The notes beneath the pieces are model-generated. The model did no database searches and had not been told where the DNA came from. It worked only from the letters and a program-made list of their open reading frames with translations. Source: Treponema zioleckii (GTDB lineage Bacteria; Spirochaetota; Spirochaetia; Treponematales; Treponemataceae). Taken from it: a DNA stretch of 64,000 nt. Shown here piece after piece: positions 1 through 8,159 of this stretch (position 1 is its first letter; the number at the start of each line of letters is the position of its first letter). The stretch is taken from assembly GCF_014737315.1 (NCBI RefSeq), contig NZ_JPUF01000009.1, positions 1 to 64,000 on the forward strand, read 5' to 3'. Both the position numbers and the translations under genes were made by a program.

Positions 1-23
1 ATATACGAGGGAGATTAAATAAT

Positions 24-884
24 ATGAGTGTAAAACAAAGAATCAAAAATCTGCTGAAAAAGTATTTACCTCTACCAGCAAGAAAACAGCGGGAGATTGA
101 AAATCGGCTACTCACCGAATTGCAGCAGATTCACTCCGAGAATTCAAACTTGCGTAACGAAATTTCAAGTCTGAAAGAAACCCTTTCAGGAATTCAGACT
201 ATCATACTGAATACAAATTCAGTCGCTTATGAGAATGTCTACGCGAATGTATTCCACGACACGACAATCGAAAGTGATTGGCTAAAAGACAAGGTTTTCT
301 GGCCTGGGCGAAGTGCACTTGGCTATCCGGCAATGTATGTTACTTACCGTATTTTGAATGAAATAAAGCCTGAACGAATTCTTGAACTTGGACTTGGACA
401 AAGCACGAAACTTATAAGCCAGTATGCAGCTTCAAAACCGGCTATCGAGCATACCGTTGTCGAAAGCAATCAGGATTGGATTAATTTCTTTTCTAACTCT
501 TATAACTTGCCGGAAAATACCAAAATTGAAAAACTGGACTATAAAATCATTCCGTACAAAAACAGCGATGTTAGAATTTTCGATGGCTTCGAGGAAAACT
601 TTACCAGCAAAAAATTTGATTTTATTCTGATTGACGCACCATTGGGTGTTGATATGAAAGTATACTCAAGAATCGATGTCCTTAATATTTTGCCAGAATG
701 TCTTGATGATAATTTTATTATCCTTGTAGACGATACAGAAAGGCTTGGGGAAACAAATACACTCGCAGAAATTCGTAAAGTGCTAGAAGCTAATTCTATT
801 TCCTTTGCAGAAGGTTCATACGGCGGAATGAAAAAAAGCACTTTGATTTGTTCTGCGAATTTGAGTTTTCTGACGACACTGTGA
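24..884 (+). CDS. SAM-dependent methyltransferase-like protein, glycan-locus type
   Basis: A 286-residue protein. The basic N-terminus is followed by a short heptad-like stretch (about residues 25-58) that may form a coiled coil. The C-terminal two thirds resemble a class I methyltransferase fold: RILELGLGQSTK (about 117-128) fits the glycine-rich SAM motif, HTVVESNQ an acidic strand end, and FDFILIDAPLG a post-motif strand. ATG 24 follows a GAGGGAG ribosome site. The closest relatives I can think of are methyltransferase-like proteins of polysaccharide clusters, and the nucleotidyltransferase and UDP-galactopyranose mutase at 4.7-6.9 kb fit that setting. The substrate is unknown and no family-specific catalytic residue was identified. 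Confidence 0.7.
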   Translation: MSVKQRIKNLLKKYLPLPARKQREIENRLLTELQQIHSENSNLRNEISSLKETLSGIQTIILNTNSVAYENVYANVFHDTTIESDWLKDKVFWPGRSALGYPAMYVTYRILNEIKPERILELGLGQSTKLISQYAASKPAIEHTVVESNQDWINFFSNSYNLPENTKIEKLDYKIIPYKNSDVRIFDGFEENFTSKKFDFILIDAPLGVDMKVYSRIDVLNILPECLDDNFIILVDDTERLGETNTLAEIRKVLEANSISFAEGSYGGMKKSTLICSANLSFLTTL

Positions 885-1027
885 TTTCGTTTTCTACAGT
901 CTCGGAAACGGCAACAATATTGACGCATTCCGAGATTGCAATTATTTGAAAAATATTGTTTTAATATTTCGCTAAAAATTGACGGATTTATAAAATAATT
1001 TTGCAAAAATGCGGAATTTTTTATTAC

Positions 1028-2265
1028 ATGTTGATTCAGTTTTCTGTTCGTAATTTTAAATCCTTTAAGGATTCATTTACTCTTGATTTGTTCACAAACA
1101 AATATGATACAGTTTGCCCTGTTTATGAGCAAGGTGGCAATAAAATCTATCCGTCTGCAGTTTTTTACGGTGCGAATGGTAGTGGCAAGTCAAATGTCTT
1201 GAAAGCATTTACCATGATGCGACGTCTTGTGCTTAATGAGGATAAAATCATTCAGTCTACAGACGAGCTCCCCATAAATAGATTCCGGCTTTCTTCTGAG
1301 ACAGAAGATGACACGACTGCATTTGACATCATTTTTTTACCAATGGCAAAAAATACAAATACGGCTTTGAATATGATGAGAAATGTGTTTACTCTGAGTA
1401 TCTTTATGTTTATGAAACAAATCGCCCTACAATCGTGTTTGAATATGATGTTGGTGAGAATAACGGCGAAATAAAAATCACAAAATATGATGACTTAAAA
1501 CTTGTTAAGCATTTGAAAAATTCTCTTTTCATTGTGGAAGCTGACAGAAATGATAATGAAGAGGCGAAAACAGTTCTGAATTGGTTCAAGTCAGCTCACT
1601 ATGTCGAATATGCTACACGACATTCTCTTACCCCTTCGTATTGGGACAATCTAAGTAAACCTGCCGTAAAAAAGATATTTCAAAAGTTCATTTCAGATGC
1701 TGATATTGGAATAAAAGATATTTTTCAAGATTCACATAGGGTAAAAGCTTCTGACAGAATGCAAGTGGTACCCAAGGAGGTAATTCTTGAAGAAGTCTCT
1801 GTTAAAACATTGCACCAAAAATTTAATTCTGAAAATGAATATTTGGAAGATGAAGAATTTAATCTTTTTGAGGATGAATCTTTAGGGACTCAAAAATATT
1901 TTTATGTAATTGGTCCTGTAATAGATACACTGCAAAAAGGTTCAGTTCTTTTTCTTGATGAGCTTGACGTAAGTTTGCACCCAATCCTAACTCAAAAGCT
2001 TCTTTCTTTGTTCAATAATAAAGTCTCAAATCCTAAGGGAGCACAGCTTATTTTTACTTCTCAGGATACAAATCTTTTAAATCAAGACTTATTCGATAAA
2101 GAACAAATTTGGTTTGTAGAAAAAGACAGATACGGCTCTTCTCACATAGCAAGTCTCAGTGAGTATAAGAATGTCCGTAAGGAACACAAGATAGAGCGAA
2201 ATTATATCATGGGAAAATACGGTGCTATTCCTTATCTTGGCGATTTTAATTTTGAGGCACTGTAA
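1028..2265 (+). pseudogene. AAA_15/AAA_21 ATPase of RloA/AbiLi type, frameshifted
   Basis: This is an ATP-binding protein read in two frames. The first frame (1028 to about 1335) gives the start typical of these ATPases, MLIQFSVRNFKSFKD, and Walker A GANGSGKSN. The second frame (about 1339-2265) carries the rest, including KYKYGFEYDEKCVYSEYLYV, Walker B VLFLDELD (about 1948) and the downstream FTSQDTNLL. The switch falls at a run of seven T at 1332-1338; eight T would restore one protein of about 413 residues. The stop overlaps the start of the next gene (TAATG), so the two are coupled. This ATPase plus an RloB protein resembles the RloAB/AbiL abortive-infection pairs. The break may be a sequencing error, true decay or slippage. 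Confidence 0.75.
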
Positions 2266-2952
2266 TGGCAAGAAAAAAGCACGCTTCATTTAAAACAACA
2301 GTTCCAGAAACTCGTAAAAACGAAAGTCTTGCTCAGAAAAAGGCATTTTTAATTGCCTACGAAGGAGAGTGTACCGAACTGAATTATATAAAAAACTTGG
2401 TGAGAATTGAAAAAATTGAACAAGAACATTGCAGAAGGTACAACCGTAAAAATTGCGCCTCATCAACATTCTGATCCTTGTGGTGTTCTTACGGATTTAC
2501 TATCTACATCTAATAAAGAAGATTTTGACGAATGTTGGATTGTAATAGACAGAGATGCCGTGGAGTTTAAAGGTAAAGGCTTTGGTGGGCATACGGAAGA
2601 AAATTTTAATCAAGCAATAAGCGAAGCCGAGAAAAAGAATGTTAAAGTCGCTTTTTCTAATCCTTGTTTTGAATTATGGATTGTTCTTCATTTTGAATAC
2701 AGAGATACGGAAAGTTCAAGAGATGATATTCAAAATAAGGCATTGGAAAAGATAAATTCTTTGCTTCCGCAAAAAGATAAATTGAAAAATGTTGATGAAT
2801 TAAAGAATTTTGAAGAATTGTATTCGGTTCTGAAAGACAAAACTTCTTTAGCGATAAAGTTCGCAAAAAAACTGTCTGAAAATGAAGTAAAAAAGAAAAA
2901 ACCTTCCACAACTGTGCATAAGCTTGTAAGTGCTCTTACTGAAAACACATAG
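2265..2952 (+). pseudogene. RloB-like protein (AbiLii-type partner), frameshifted
   Basis: The N-terminus (2265-2409) reads KKAFLIAYEGECTELNYIKN, which matches the opening of RloB domains (a TOPRIM-like fold). After six A at 2410-2415 the frame changes and continues as LNKNIAEGTTVKIAPHQHSD, then WIVIDRDAVEF (acidic site) and VAFSNPCFELWIVLHFEY, the RloB signature. Removing one A joins the two into a protein of about 229 residues. The start overlaps the ATPase stop, so the pair would be translated together. RloB-family proteins are the presumed effectors of two-gene phage-defence systems. Whether this copy works depends on whether the indel is real. Confidence 0.72.
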
Positions 2953-2966
2953 TAAAATATCCCCAT

Positions 2967-3098
2967 ACGAAAATAATCGACAAGCGCACCGCTGTGGACA
3001 TTGACGACGGACTTGATTTGGCGGTTGCACGTGCTTGGCTCGACATGGACGAGAGCGTGAGTCAGATTGTGCCGTACTCGGTGGATGAGGAGTATTGA
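2967..3098 (+). pseudogene. 3' remnant of a sugar/acylneuraminate nucleotidyltransferase-like gene
   Basis: The open frame has no start and reads KIIDKRTAVDIDDGLDLAVA, then ARAWLDMDESVSQIVPYS, ending in TGA at 3096. The phrase VDIDDGLDLAVARA resembles the C-terminal end of CMP-sugar synthetases (NeuA/PseF type), which often finish with an ID-I-D-DFxxAE motif. It follows directly after the rloB-like gene and precedes a truncated copy of another nucleotidyltransferase gene. The reading fits a glycan gene whose 5' part was lost when the defence pair arrived. The family assignment rests on a short match and is tentative. Confidence 0.4.
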
Positions 3099-3155
3099 GA
3101 TATAATAGCAAATCGGCTCTAATTCACCTTTGCTTATTTTTTATTATAAATTTTT

Positions 3156-3176
3156 CTGCCAACCGGCAGTTTTTTT
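3156..3176 (+). terminator. Short rho-independent terminator candidate
   Basis: CTGCC and GGCAG form a 5-bp stem with a 4-base loop, followed by seven T. It lies just after the nucleotidyltransferase remnant. The right arm and T run are shared with the duplicated block that also occurs at 4689, but the left arm exists only here. Confidence 0.45.
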
Positions 3177-3235
3177 AAGGAGTTTTGCAACATGCAACCA
3201 ACACTTTTTGTCCTTGCCGCTGGCATGGGAAGCCG
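3165..3235 (+). repeat. Truncated duplicate of the nucleotidyltransferase 5' end (copy 1)
   Basis: These 71 bases match 4689-4759 with three substitutions and no gaps. They include the ribosome site AAGGAG, the ATG and the first codons (MQPTLFVLAAGMGSR) of the nucleotidyltransferase at 4716. Here the frame ends in a stop right after the repeat (GTATAA). The two copies flank the AAA_14 ATPase gene at 3405-4616, so the ATPase appears to have been inserted with partial duplication of the neighbouring gene. Confidence 0.85.
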
Positions 3236-3351
3236 AGTATAAATAACAATTTCGTTGCAGTGAACAATTTCCCTCAATGAAAATATATGCTTGCCGAACG
3301 GCGGGCAACCGTTCTTTGACATTTCTATTTTTTTACTTGTCGCCTTATTAT

Positions 3352-3394
3352 TTTTTATGATAAAGTGGATTTACACTCCATTTTATCATAAAAA
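3352..3394 (+). promoter_or_regulatory. 18-bp inverted repeat directly upstream of the DUF4143 ATPase
   Basis: Left arm TTTTTATGATAAAGTGGA (3352-3369) and right arm TCCATTTTATCATAAAAA (3377-3394) pair at 17 of 18 positions. The exception is G opposite T, a wobble in RNA. The loop is 7 bases. The right arm runs into the AAGG ribosome site and ends 10 bases before the ATG at 3405. A dyad this long next to the start could be an autoregulatory operator or an mRNA hairpin that masks the ribosome site. Nothing in the sequence decides between these. Confidence 0.6.
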
Positions 3395-3404
3395 GGTCTG
3401 AAGT

Positions 3405-4616
3405 ATGAAATACATCAAAAGGCACTCTGCAGGCACATTGAAAGAAATGCTCTCTCAATTTAAGGTTGTACTTGTAACTGGTCCAAGACAAGTTGGCAAA
3501 AGTACTTTGCTGAAAAATGAGCTTCCAGATTACGAATATGTTACACTTGATGACATTAGCGAGCTTGAGGTGGCGAAAGAATCTCCGGCTCTTTTTTTTA
3601 AAAATCATAGTCTGCCTCTCATAATCGATGAAGTTCAATATGCTCCGGAACTATTCCGTCATATAAAATTCATTCTTGACAAGTCTGATGCGCGCGGGCA
3701 AATTTGTCTTACAGGTTCACAAACTTACGAGCTGATGCAAAATGTGAGCGAGTCGCTCGCAGGACGAATCGGAATCCTTGAACTGGAAGGTTTTTCCCTA
3801 CGAGAAATTTTAGGCACGGATTTTATGCCGCCGTTCTTGCCGGATACCTCTTATATTGCGGAGCGAAAGAGTTCTTTGACTACTTTTGATGACATTTGGC
3901 AGCATATCTTCAATGGGTCAATGCCAGAGATGCAGAATAAGGAATCGAACTGGGAATTTTTTTATCGCTCTTATATAAAGTCCTACATTGAGCGTGATGT
4001 GAGAAATCTTATGAACATAAAGGATGAAACCCTGTTCTACAAGTTTGTTGTTGCACTTGCGGCTCGTACAGGAGGACTTTTTAATGCTGCCGATATCGCG
4101 AACACCATCGGCGTAACGCTAAAGACCGTGCAAAGCTGGACATCAATTCTTGAAGCTTCAGGAATAATCTTTTTCCTACGGCCTTACGAGAACAATTTGC
4201 TCAAAAGAGTCGTAAAGACCCCTAAAATTTATTTTTATGATACAGGCCTCGTCTGTAATCTTGTGGGCTGGGACAATCCCAAAGTTGCCCAGAACGGTGC
4301 AATGTCGGGCGAGCTTTTTGAGACTTTCGTAATAAGTGAAATTATGAAGAGTTACCAGAATGCTGGAATAAGTACGAAAAGTCTCTATTTTTATAGGGAC
4401 GGAAATCAAAAAGAAATCGACTTGCTTATACAAAAAGCTGGACTCTTGTATCCAGTTGAGATAAAAAAATCCGTGCAGCCGACAGTGTCAATGGCAAAAA
4501 ACTTTCCGGTCCTAAAGCAACTTGATTCAATGCAATGCGGTACGATTCTATGCCAGTGCGAGAAACATCTTTATCTCAGCGACAATGTGCAATGTCTTCC
4601 ATTGGAATATTTGTAG
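3405..4616 (+). CDS. AAA_14/DUF4143 family ATP-binding protein
   Basis: A 403-residue protein of usual family length. Walker A is GPRQVGKST (about 26-34), Walker B LPLIIDEVQYAP (about 70-81), and LTGSQ (about 104-108) is the sensor strand. The winged-helix middle part is followed by a C-terminal DUF4143 region with the nuclease-like stretch FYRDGNQKEIDLLIQ and YPVEIKKS (PD-(D/E)xK-like E and ExK). These ATPases are common accessory genes in spirochaetes and other anaerobes, and their cellular role is not settled. The gene stands alone, preceded by an 18-bp dyad, and sits between two copies of a 71-bp segment of the next gene, which marks it as a recent insertion. Confidence 0.85.
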   Translation: MKYIKRHSAGTLKEMLSQFKVVLVTGPRQVGKSTLLKNELPDYEYVTLDDISELEVAKESPALFFKNHSLPLIIDEVQYAPELFRHIKFILDKSDARGQICLTGSQTYELMQNVSESLAGRIGILELEGFSLREILGTDFMPPFLPDTSYIAERKSSLTTFDDIWQHIFNGSMPEMQNKESNWEFFYRSYIKSYIERDVRNLMNIKDETLFYKFVVALAARTGGLFNAADIANTIGVTLKTVQSWTSILEASGIIFFLRPYENNLLKRVVKTPKIYFYDTGLVCNLVGWDNPKVAQNGAMSGELFETFVISEIMKSYQNAGISTKSLYFYRDGNQKEIDLLIQKAGLLYPVEIKKSVQPTVSMAKNFPVLKQLDSMQCGTILCQCEKHLYLSDNVQCLPLEYL

Positions 4617-4688
4617 TATAAAAAAATAGAAATGCCATCGACCAAAACTTGATTTTTAATATTATGCCGATATGTGCATTTGCTCACA

Positions 4689-4759
4689 GGCAGTTTTTTT
4701 AAGGAGTTTTGCAACATGCAACCAACACTTTTGGTCCTGGCAGCTGGCATGGGAAGCCG
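4689..4759 (+). repeat. Intact copy of the 71-bp duplicated segment (copy 2)
   Basis: This is the partner of 3165-3235 and spans the ribosome site, the ATG and the first 15 codons of the functional nucleotidyltransferase. The spacing of 1,524 bp equals the size of the unit carrying the ATPase. Confidence 0.85.
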
Positions 4760-5645
4760 CTACGGCGGAGTCAAGCAGATTGACTCGGTTGGAAAAAACG
4801 GAGAGTGCCTTCTGGACTTCTCCGCGTTCGACGCGAAACGGAGCGGGTTCGGAAAAGTCGTCTTCATAATAAGGAAAGATATTGAGAAGGACTTCCGCGA
4901 GCGGCTGTTTGACAGAGTGGCGCGCAACATGAACGCCGAATATGTCTTCCAGACGCCGGATGCGCTTCTCACGGCGGAAGAGCAGAAAATTGCGCAGGAA
5001 GCGAACCGCGCAAAGCCGTGGGGAACGGTCCATGCGGTTTTATGCGCGAAGGACAGAATCAACGAGCCTTTCGCGGTCATCAACGCGGACGACTACTACG
5101 GCAGGAGCGCGTTCGAGACGCTCGGAAGCTATCTTTCTTCTATTAATAATGACTCTGCCGAGCACGCCATGGTCGGCTATATTCTCGGAAACACGATGAG
5201 CAGGAACGGTTCGGTGAGCCGCGGAGTGTGCGAGGTTTCAGGAGGTTGTCTTAAATCAATCACTGAGAACACGAAAATCTACTACACTGGGGAGAATTTC
5301 AGCGGCAACGAAATCGAGTCAAATCTTGACGGAAAAATCATCAAGATGACGGGAAAAGAGACCGTGAGCATGAACCTGTTCGGATTCTCGCCAAAAGCTT
5401 TCGGGAGCTTCGAGGAATACTGGGCGAATTTCAAAAAAACTTCGCTCTCACTTCCGAAAGCCGAGGCACTTCTTCCAATAGCCGCAAGCGAAATGATTGA
5501 GAAGGGGGAAGGCAGAATCAAAATGTTCACTTCGGCGGAAAGCTGGTTCGGAATGACTTACCCGGAGGACAAGCAACTCGTGAAGGACGAGATTGCCAAG
5601 AAAATCGAATCGGGATATTATCCAGAAAAATTGTGGGAGAAATAA
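4716..5645 (+). CDS. Sugar-phosphate nucleotidyltransferase (NTP_transferase)
   Basis: ATG 4716 is chosen because AAGGAG lies 9 bases upstream and the protein then opens with the family signature LVLAAGMGSRYGG. The protein has 309 residues. GMGSRYGGVKQ is the NTP-binding loop, WGTVHAVL lies near the base-binding part, and NADDYYG is the metal-binding acidic site. The enzyme would transfer a nucleotidyl group to a sugar phosphate to make an activated sugar in the cytoplasm. The UDP-galactopyranose mutase gene lies 109 bp downstream, so a cell-surface glycan role is likely. The exact sugar cannot be read from the sequence. A truncated 5' copy lies at 3165. Confidence 0.85.
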   Translation: MQPTLLVLAAGMGSRYGGVKQIDSVGKNGECLLDFSAFDAKRSGFGKVVFIIRKDIEKDFRERLFDRVARNMNAEYVFQTPDALLTAEEQKIAQEANRAKPWGTVHAVLCAKDRINEPFAVINADDYYGRSAFETLGSYLSSINNDSAEHAMVGYILGNTMSRNGSVSRGVCEVSGGCLKSITENTKIYYTGENFSGNEIESNLDGKIIKMTGKETVSMNLFGFSPKAFGSFEEYWANFKKTSLSLPKAEALLPIAASEMIEKGEGRIKMFTSAESWFGMTYPEDKQLVKDEIAKKIESGYYPEKLWEK

Positions 5646-5669
5646 TATTTAGAATGCAGATTCTGAAAC

Positions 5670-5745
5670 AAGTTCAGAATGACTGTTATGTCGAAATACG
5701 TTCAGAATGACTGTCATGCCGAACTTGTTTCGGCATCTTTGAAGG
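5670..5745 (+). repeat. REP-like dispersed palindrome, tandem partial copies
   Basis: The gap between the nucleotidyltransferase and glf holds two copies of GTTCAGAATGACTG about 25 bp apart, then the palindrome ATGCCGAACTTGTTTCGGCAT. Related palindromes occur at 21727, 51808, 52830 and 61085. Confidence 0.6.
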
Positions 5746-5754
5746 AGACAAATT

Positions 5755-6882
5755 ATGAAAAAATATGATTATCTTATCGTTGGCTCAGGGCTTTTCGGAG
5801 CCACTTTCGCATATCTTGCAAACAAGGCTGGAAAAAAATGTCTCGTAATCGACAAGCGCTCTCACCTGGGCGGAAACGTGTACTGCGAGGATGACGAGGG
5901 AATCCACGTGCACAAGTACGGGGCGCACATCTTCCACACTTCGAACAAGGAAGTCTGGGATTTTGTGAACTCCTTCGTGCCGTTCAACCGCTACACGAAT
6001 TCGCCGGTCGCAAATTACAAGGGAAAACTCTACAACCTTCCGTTCAACATGAACACTTTCTACGAGATGTGGGGCGTTACCAGCCCGAAAGAGGCTGAGG
6101 CAAAAATCGCGGAACAGAAGGCTGAAGCCGTCAAGGCATTGGGCGGTCGCGAGCCGCAGAATCTTGAGGAGCAGGCTCTTTCTCTCGTGGGACGTGATAT
6201 TTACGAAAAACTTATCAAGGGCTACACCGAAAAGCAGTGGGGGCGAAAATGCACCGAGCTTCCGGCCTTCATCATCAAGCGGCTTCCGGTCCGGCTCACT
6301 TTTGACAACAATTACTTCAACGACTCGTACCAGGGAATCCCGATTGGCGGCTACAACAGGCTCGTCGAGGGGCTGCTTGAAGGAATCGAGACGAAAACTG
6401 ACGCGGATTTCTTTGCCGACCGCGAGTCCTACGAGAATCTTGCCGAAAAAATCGTGTTCACGGGAAAAATCGACGAGTTCTACGGATTCAAATTCGGAAA
6501 GCTTGAATACCGCACTGTTCGCTTTGAGACTGAAAAAATCAACGTGCAGAACTTTCAGGGAAACGCGGTAATCAACTACACCGAGGCGGAAGTTCCGTAC
6601 ACGAGAATCATCGAGCACAAGCACTTTGAGCCAGAGAATCCTGCCTGGAACAAGGACGTTACGGTAATCTCGCGTGAATACTCAACCGAGTGGAAAGACG
6701 GCATGGAGAGTTTTTATCCTGTGAACGACGAGAAGAATTCCGAACTTTACAAGAAATACAAGGCACTTGCCGACTGCGAAGAAAATGTGATTTTTGGCGG
6801 AAGGCTCGCGGAGTACAAGTATTACGACATGGACGACGTGATTGCCGAGGTGCTAAAAAAATCGCACGAATTCTTTTGTTAA
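5755..6882 (+). CDS. glf: UDP-galactopyranose mutase
   Basis: A 375-residue flavoenzyme that converts UDP-galactopyranose to UDP-galactofuranose in the cytoplasm. The N-terminus has the FAD Rossmann motif VGSGLFGATFA, and VIDKRSHLGGNVY follows as in Glf. HVHKYGAHIFHTSN (about 58-71) is the highly conserved active-site stretch, FNRYTNSPVA and NLPFNMNTF are further family blocks, and YTEKQWGR (about 157-164) is a substrate-binding signature. AAGGAG lies just upstream of the ATG. Galactofuranose is used in surface polysaccharides, which fits the nucleotidyltransferase 109 bp upstream and the methyltransferase-like gene at the left edge. Confidence 0.95.
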   Translation: MKKYDYLIVGSGLFGATFAYLANKAGKKCLVIDKRSHLGGNVYCEDDEGIHVHKYGAHIFHTSNKEVWDFVNSFVPFNRYTNSPVANYKGKLYNLPFNMNTFYEMWGVTSPKEAEAKIAEQKAEAVKALGGREPQNLEEQALSLVGRDIYEKLIKGYTEKQWGRKCTELPAFIIKRLPVRLTFDNNYFNDSYQGIPIGGYNRLVEGLLEGIETKTDADFFADRESYENLAEKIVFTGKIDEFYGFKFGKLEYRTVRFETEKINVQNFQGNAVINYTEAEVPYTRIIEHKHFEPENPAWNKDVTVISREYSTEWKDGMESFYPVNDEKNSELYKKYKALADCEENVIFGGRLAEYKYYDMDDVIAEVLKKSHEFFC

Positions 6883-6906
6883 AGGATTCATACTCGATGC
6901 GCTTTG

Positions 6907-6915
6907 TGCTATAAT
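6907..6915 (+). promoter_or_regulatory. Extended -10 promoter for the antitoxin-fic operon
   Basis: TGCTATAAT is a perfect TGn extended -10 element. It ends 8 bases before the antitoxin ATG at 6924, so the transcript would have almost no leader, and no ribosome site is present. No good -35 box is visible. Confidence 0.55.
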
Positions 6916-6923
6916 ATCGTGAT

Positions 6924-7100
6924 ATGCGGTCAGAACAAATTGAATTTTTAATAAAAAATGTTAACTCAACAATGGCAATGGAAGACATGCCTCTCACACA
7001 AGAAGATAAGAATCGTATAAGCGACTGCCTTAAAGGAAAGTCGTCGTTTAATCAGGCTGTGAACGAGCTTGTACGAAAATATCAGAGATTGTATGCGTAA
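6924..7100 (+). CDS. VbhA-like antitoxin of the Fic toxin
   Basis: A 58-residue helical protein (MRSEQIEFLIKN start). It contains TMAMED (residues 17-22), which fits the class I Fic inhibitory helix motif [S/T]xxxE in which Glu blocks ATP in the Fic active site; the residue after Glu is Asp rather than the usual Gly or Asn. The remainder (LTQEDKNRISDCLKGKSS then FNQAVNELVRKY) resembles the C-terminal part of VbhA antitoxins. It lies directly upstream of fic and overlaps it by 8 bases, as expected of a co-translated antitoxin. An extended -10 element close to the ATG suggests a leaderless message. Confidence 0.7.
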   Translation: MRSEQIEFLIKNVNSTMAMEDMPLTQEDKNRISDCLKGKSSFNQAVNELVRKYQRLYA

Positions 7101-7740
7101 TTCTGATTCAAAAGGCGTACCCGCAAAAAAATATAATTTTGGCGAGTATGCCTATGAATATGAATTCGACACTTTTTACTGCTATCCAGAGTCATCTGTA
7201 CTTAGGAATAAGTTGAACATTACCAATGCGGAGGTTTTTTTTAAGGCCGAACGCGAAATCACTTCGCTCCGCACTGCTCAGGCTTTGTCTGAGTCGATTA
7301 TTGGTAATTTTGATTTTGCGCACCTTCAAAAAATCCACAAATTCCTTTTTGGCGATATTTACGACTGGGCTGGAAAAATCCGCACTGTGAATATTTCAAA
7401 AGGAAATCTTTTTTGTCAGACTGAATTTATAATGCAGGAACTTGACAGAATCTTCGTTGAATTAAAAAAAGAAAAATATTTAAAAGGTATTGCTGAATTG
7501 CCAAAAATGGCTGAAAGGCTTTCTTACTATCTTGGCGAGTTGAATGCGGTGCATCCTTTTAGGGAAGGAAACGGGCGCACTCAGCGGCTGTTCGTCACTT
7601 TTCTTGCTCAAAAAAATGGTTTTTCGCTGGATTTTTCGCTCGTCACAAAAGACGAAATGATTTCCGCAAGCGATGAGTCGTTCTGCGGTCACTACGAAAA
7701 AATGAATGCGCTAATTTTAAAATCACTCCGCAAGAATTAG
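7093..7740 (+). CDS. Fic family AMPylating toxin
   Basis: A 215-residue Fic domain protein. ATG 7093 was chosen because it overlaps the antitoxin stop (ATGCGTAA), typical of these operons; a TTG at 7069 is an alternative. The catalytic loop HPFREGNGRTQR matches HxFx(D/E)GNGRxxR with all key residues present, so the enzyme should transfer AMP from ATP to a protein target. NFDFAHLQKIHKFLFGDIYDWAGKIR is interrupted here only for space and is the family's conserved N-terminal block, with DIYDWAGKIRTVNISKG as its core. The toxin would act in the cytoplasm; DNA gyrase and topoisomerase IV are the targets of the VbhT/FicT class. Here the target is unproven. Confidence 0.88.
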   Translation: MRNSDSKGVPAKKYNFGEYAYEYEFDTFYCYPESSVLRNKLNITNAEVFFKAEREITSLRTAQALSESIIGNFDFAHLQKIHKFLFGDIYDWAGKIRTVNISKGNLFCQTEFIMQELDRIFVELKKEKYLKGIAELPKMAERLSYYLGELNAVHPFREGNGRTQRLFVTFLAQKNGFSLDFSLVTKDEMISASDESFCGHYEKMNALILKSLRKN

Positions 7741-7757
7741 CGAAACGTTTCCGTCAA

Positions 7758-8144
7758 CTTGTAGCGTTCCCCAACTTCGCATCCTAAAAGTGCGAGCCGA
7801 TGTGGCGAGCACAAAACAGACCGTCACAAAAGGCGGCATTTCTTGTCGCCGCGTTTTTCGAACACCTGTAAGCTCGCCCACCAAAGCGTTAGTTTTTCGT
7901 AAGAAAAAGTAACTGGAAACGCAAAAGTGAATTTAAAGTTGGAAAGTTAGCTTGTAGCGTTCCCCAACTTCGCATCCTAAAAGTAGCGAGCCGATGTGGC
8001 GAGCACAAAACAAGCCATCACAAAAGGCGGCATTTCTTGTCGCTACGTTTTTCGAACACCTGTAAGCCCGCCCACCAAAGCGTTAGTTTTTCGTAAGAAA
8101 AAGTAACGGGAAACGCACAAGTGAATTTAAAATTTCAAAATAGA
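7758..8144 (+). repeat. Two tandem copies of a 193-bp intergenic unit
   Basis: Units 7758-7950 and 7951-8144 are about 90 percent identical, and the first bases of a third unit start at 8145. Each unit contains GCGAGCCGATGTGGCGAGCA, a hairpin built on GTTAGTTTTTC (7888-7913 and 8082-8107), and the tail GGAAACGCA. Single, diverged relatives lie at about 10905, 19826 and 41888. The units fill the gap between fic and ychF and contain no convincing gene. Confidence 0.8.
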
Positions 8145-8159
8145 CTTGTAGCGTTTCCT

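Noticed and set aside
5785-6624. 279-residue reverse-strand frame inside glf
   Set aside because: Antisense shadow of a strongly coding gene; no family motif and no ribosome site.
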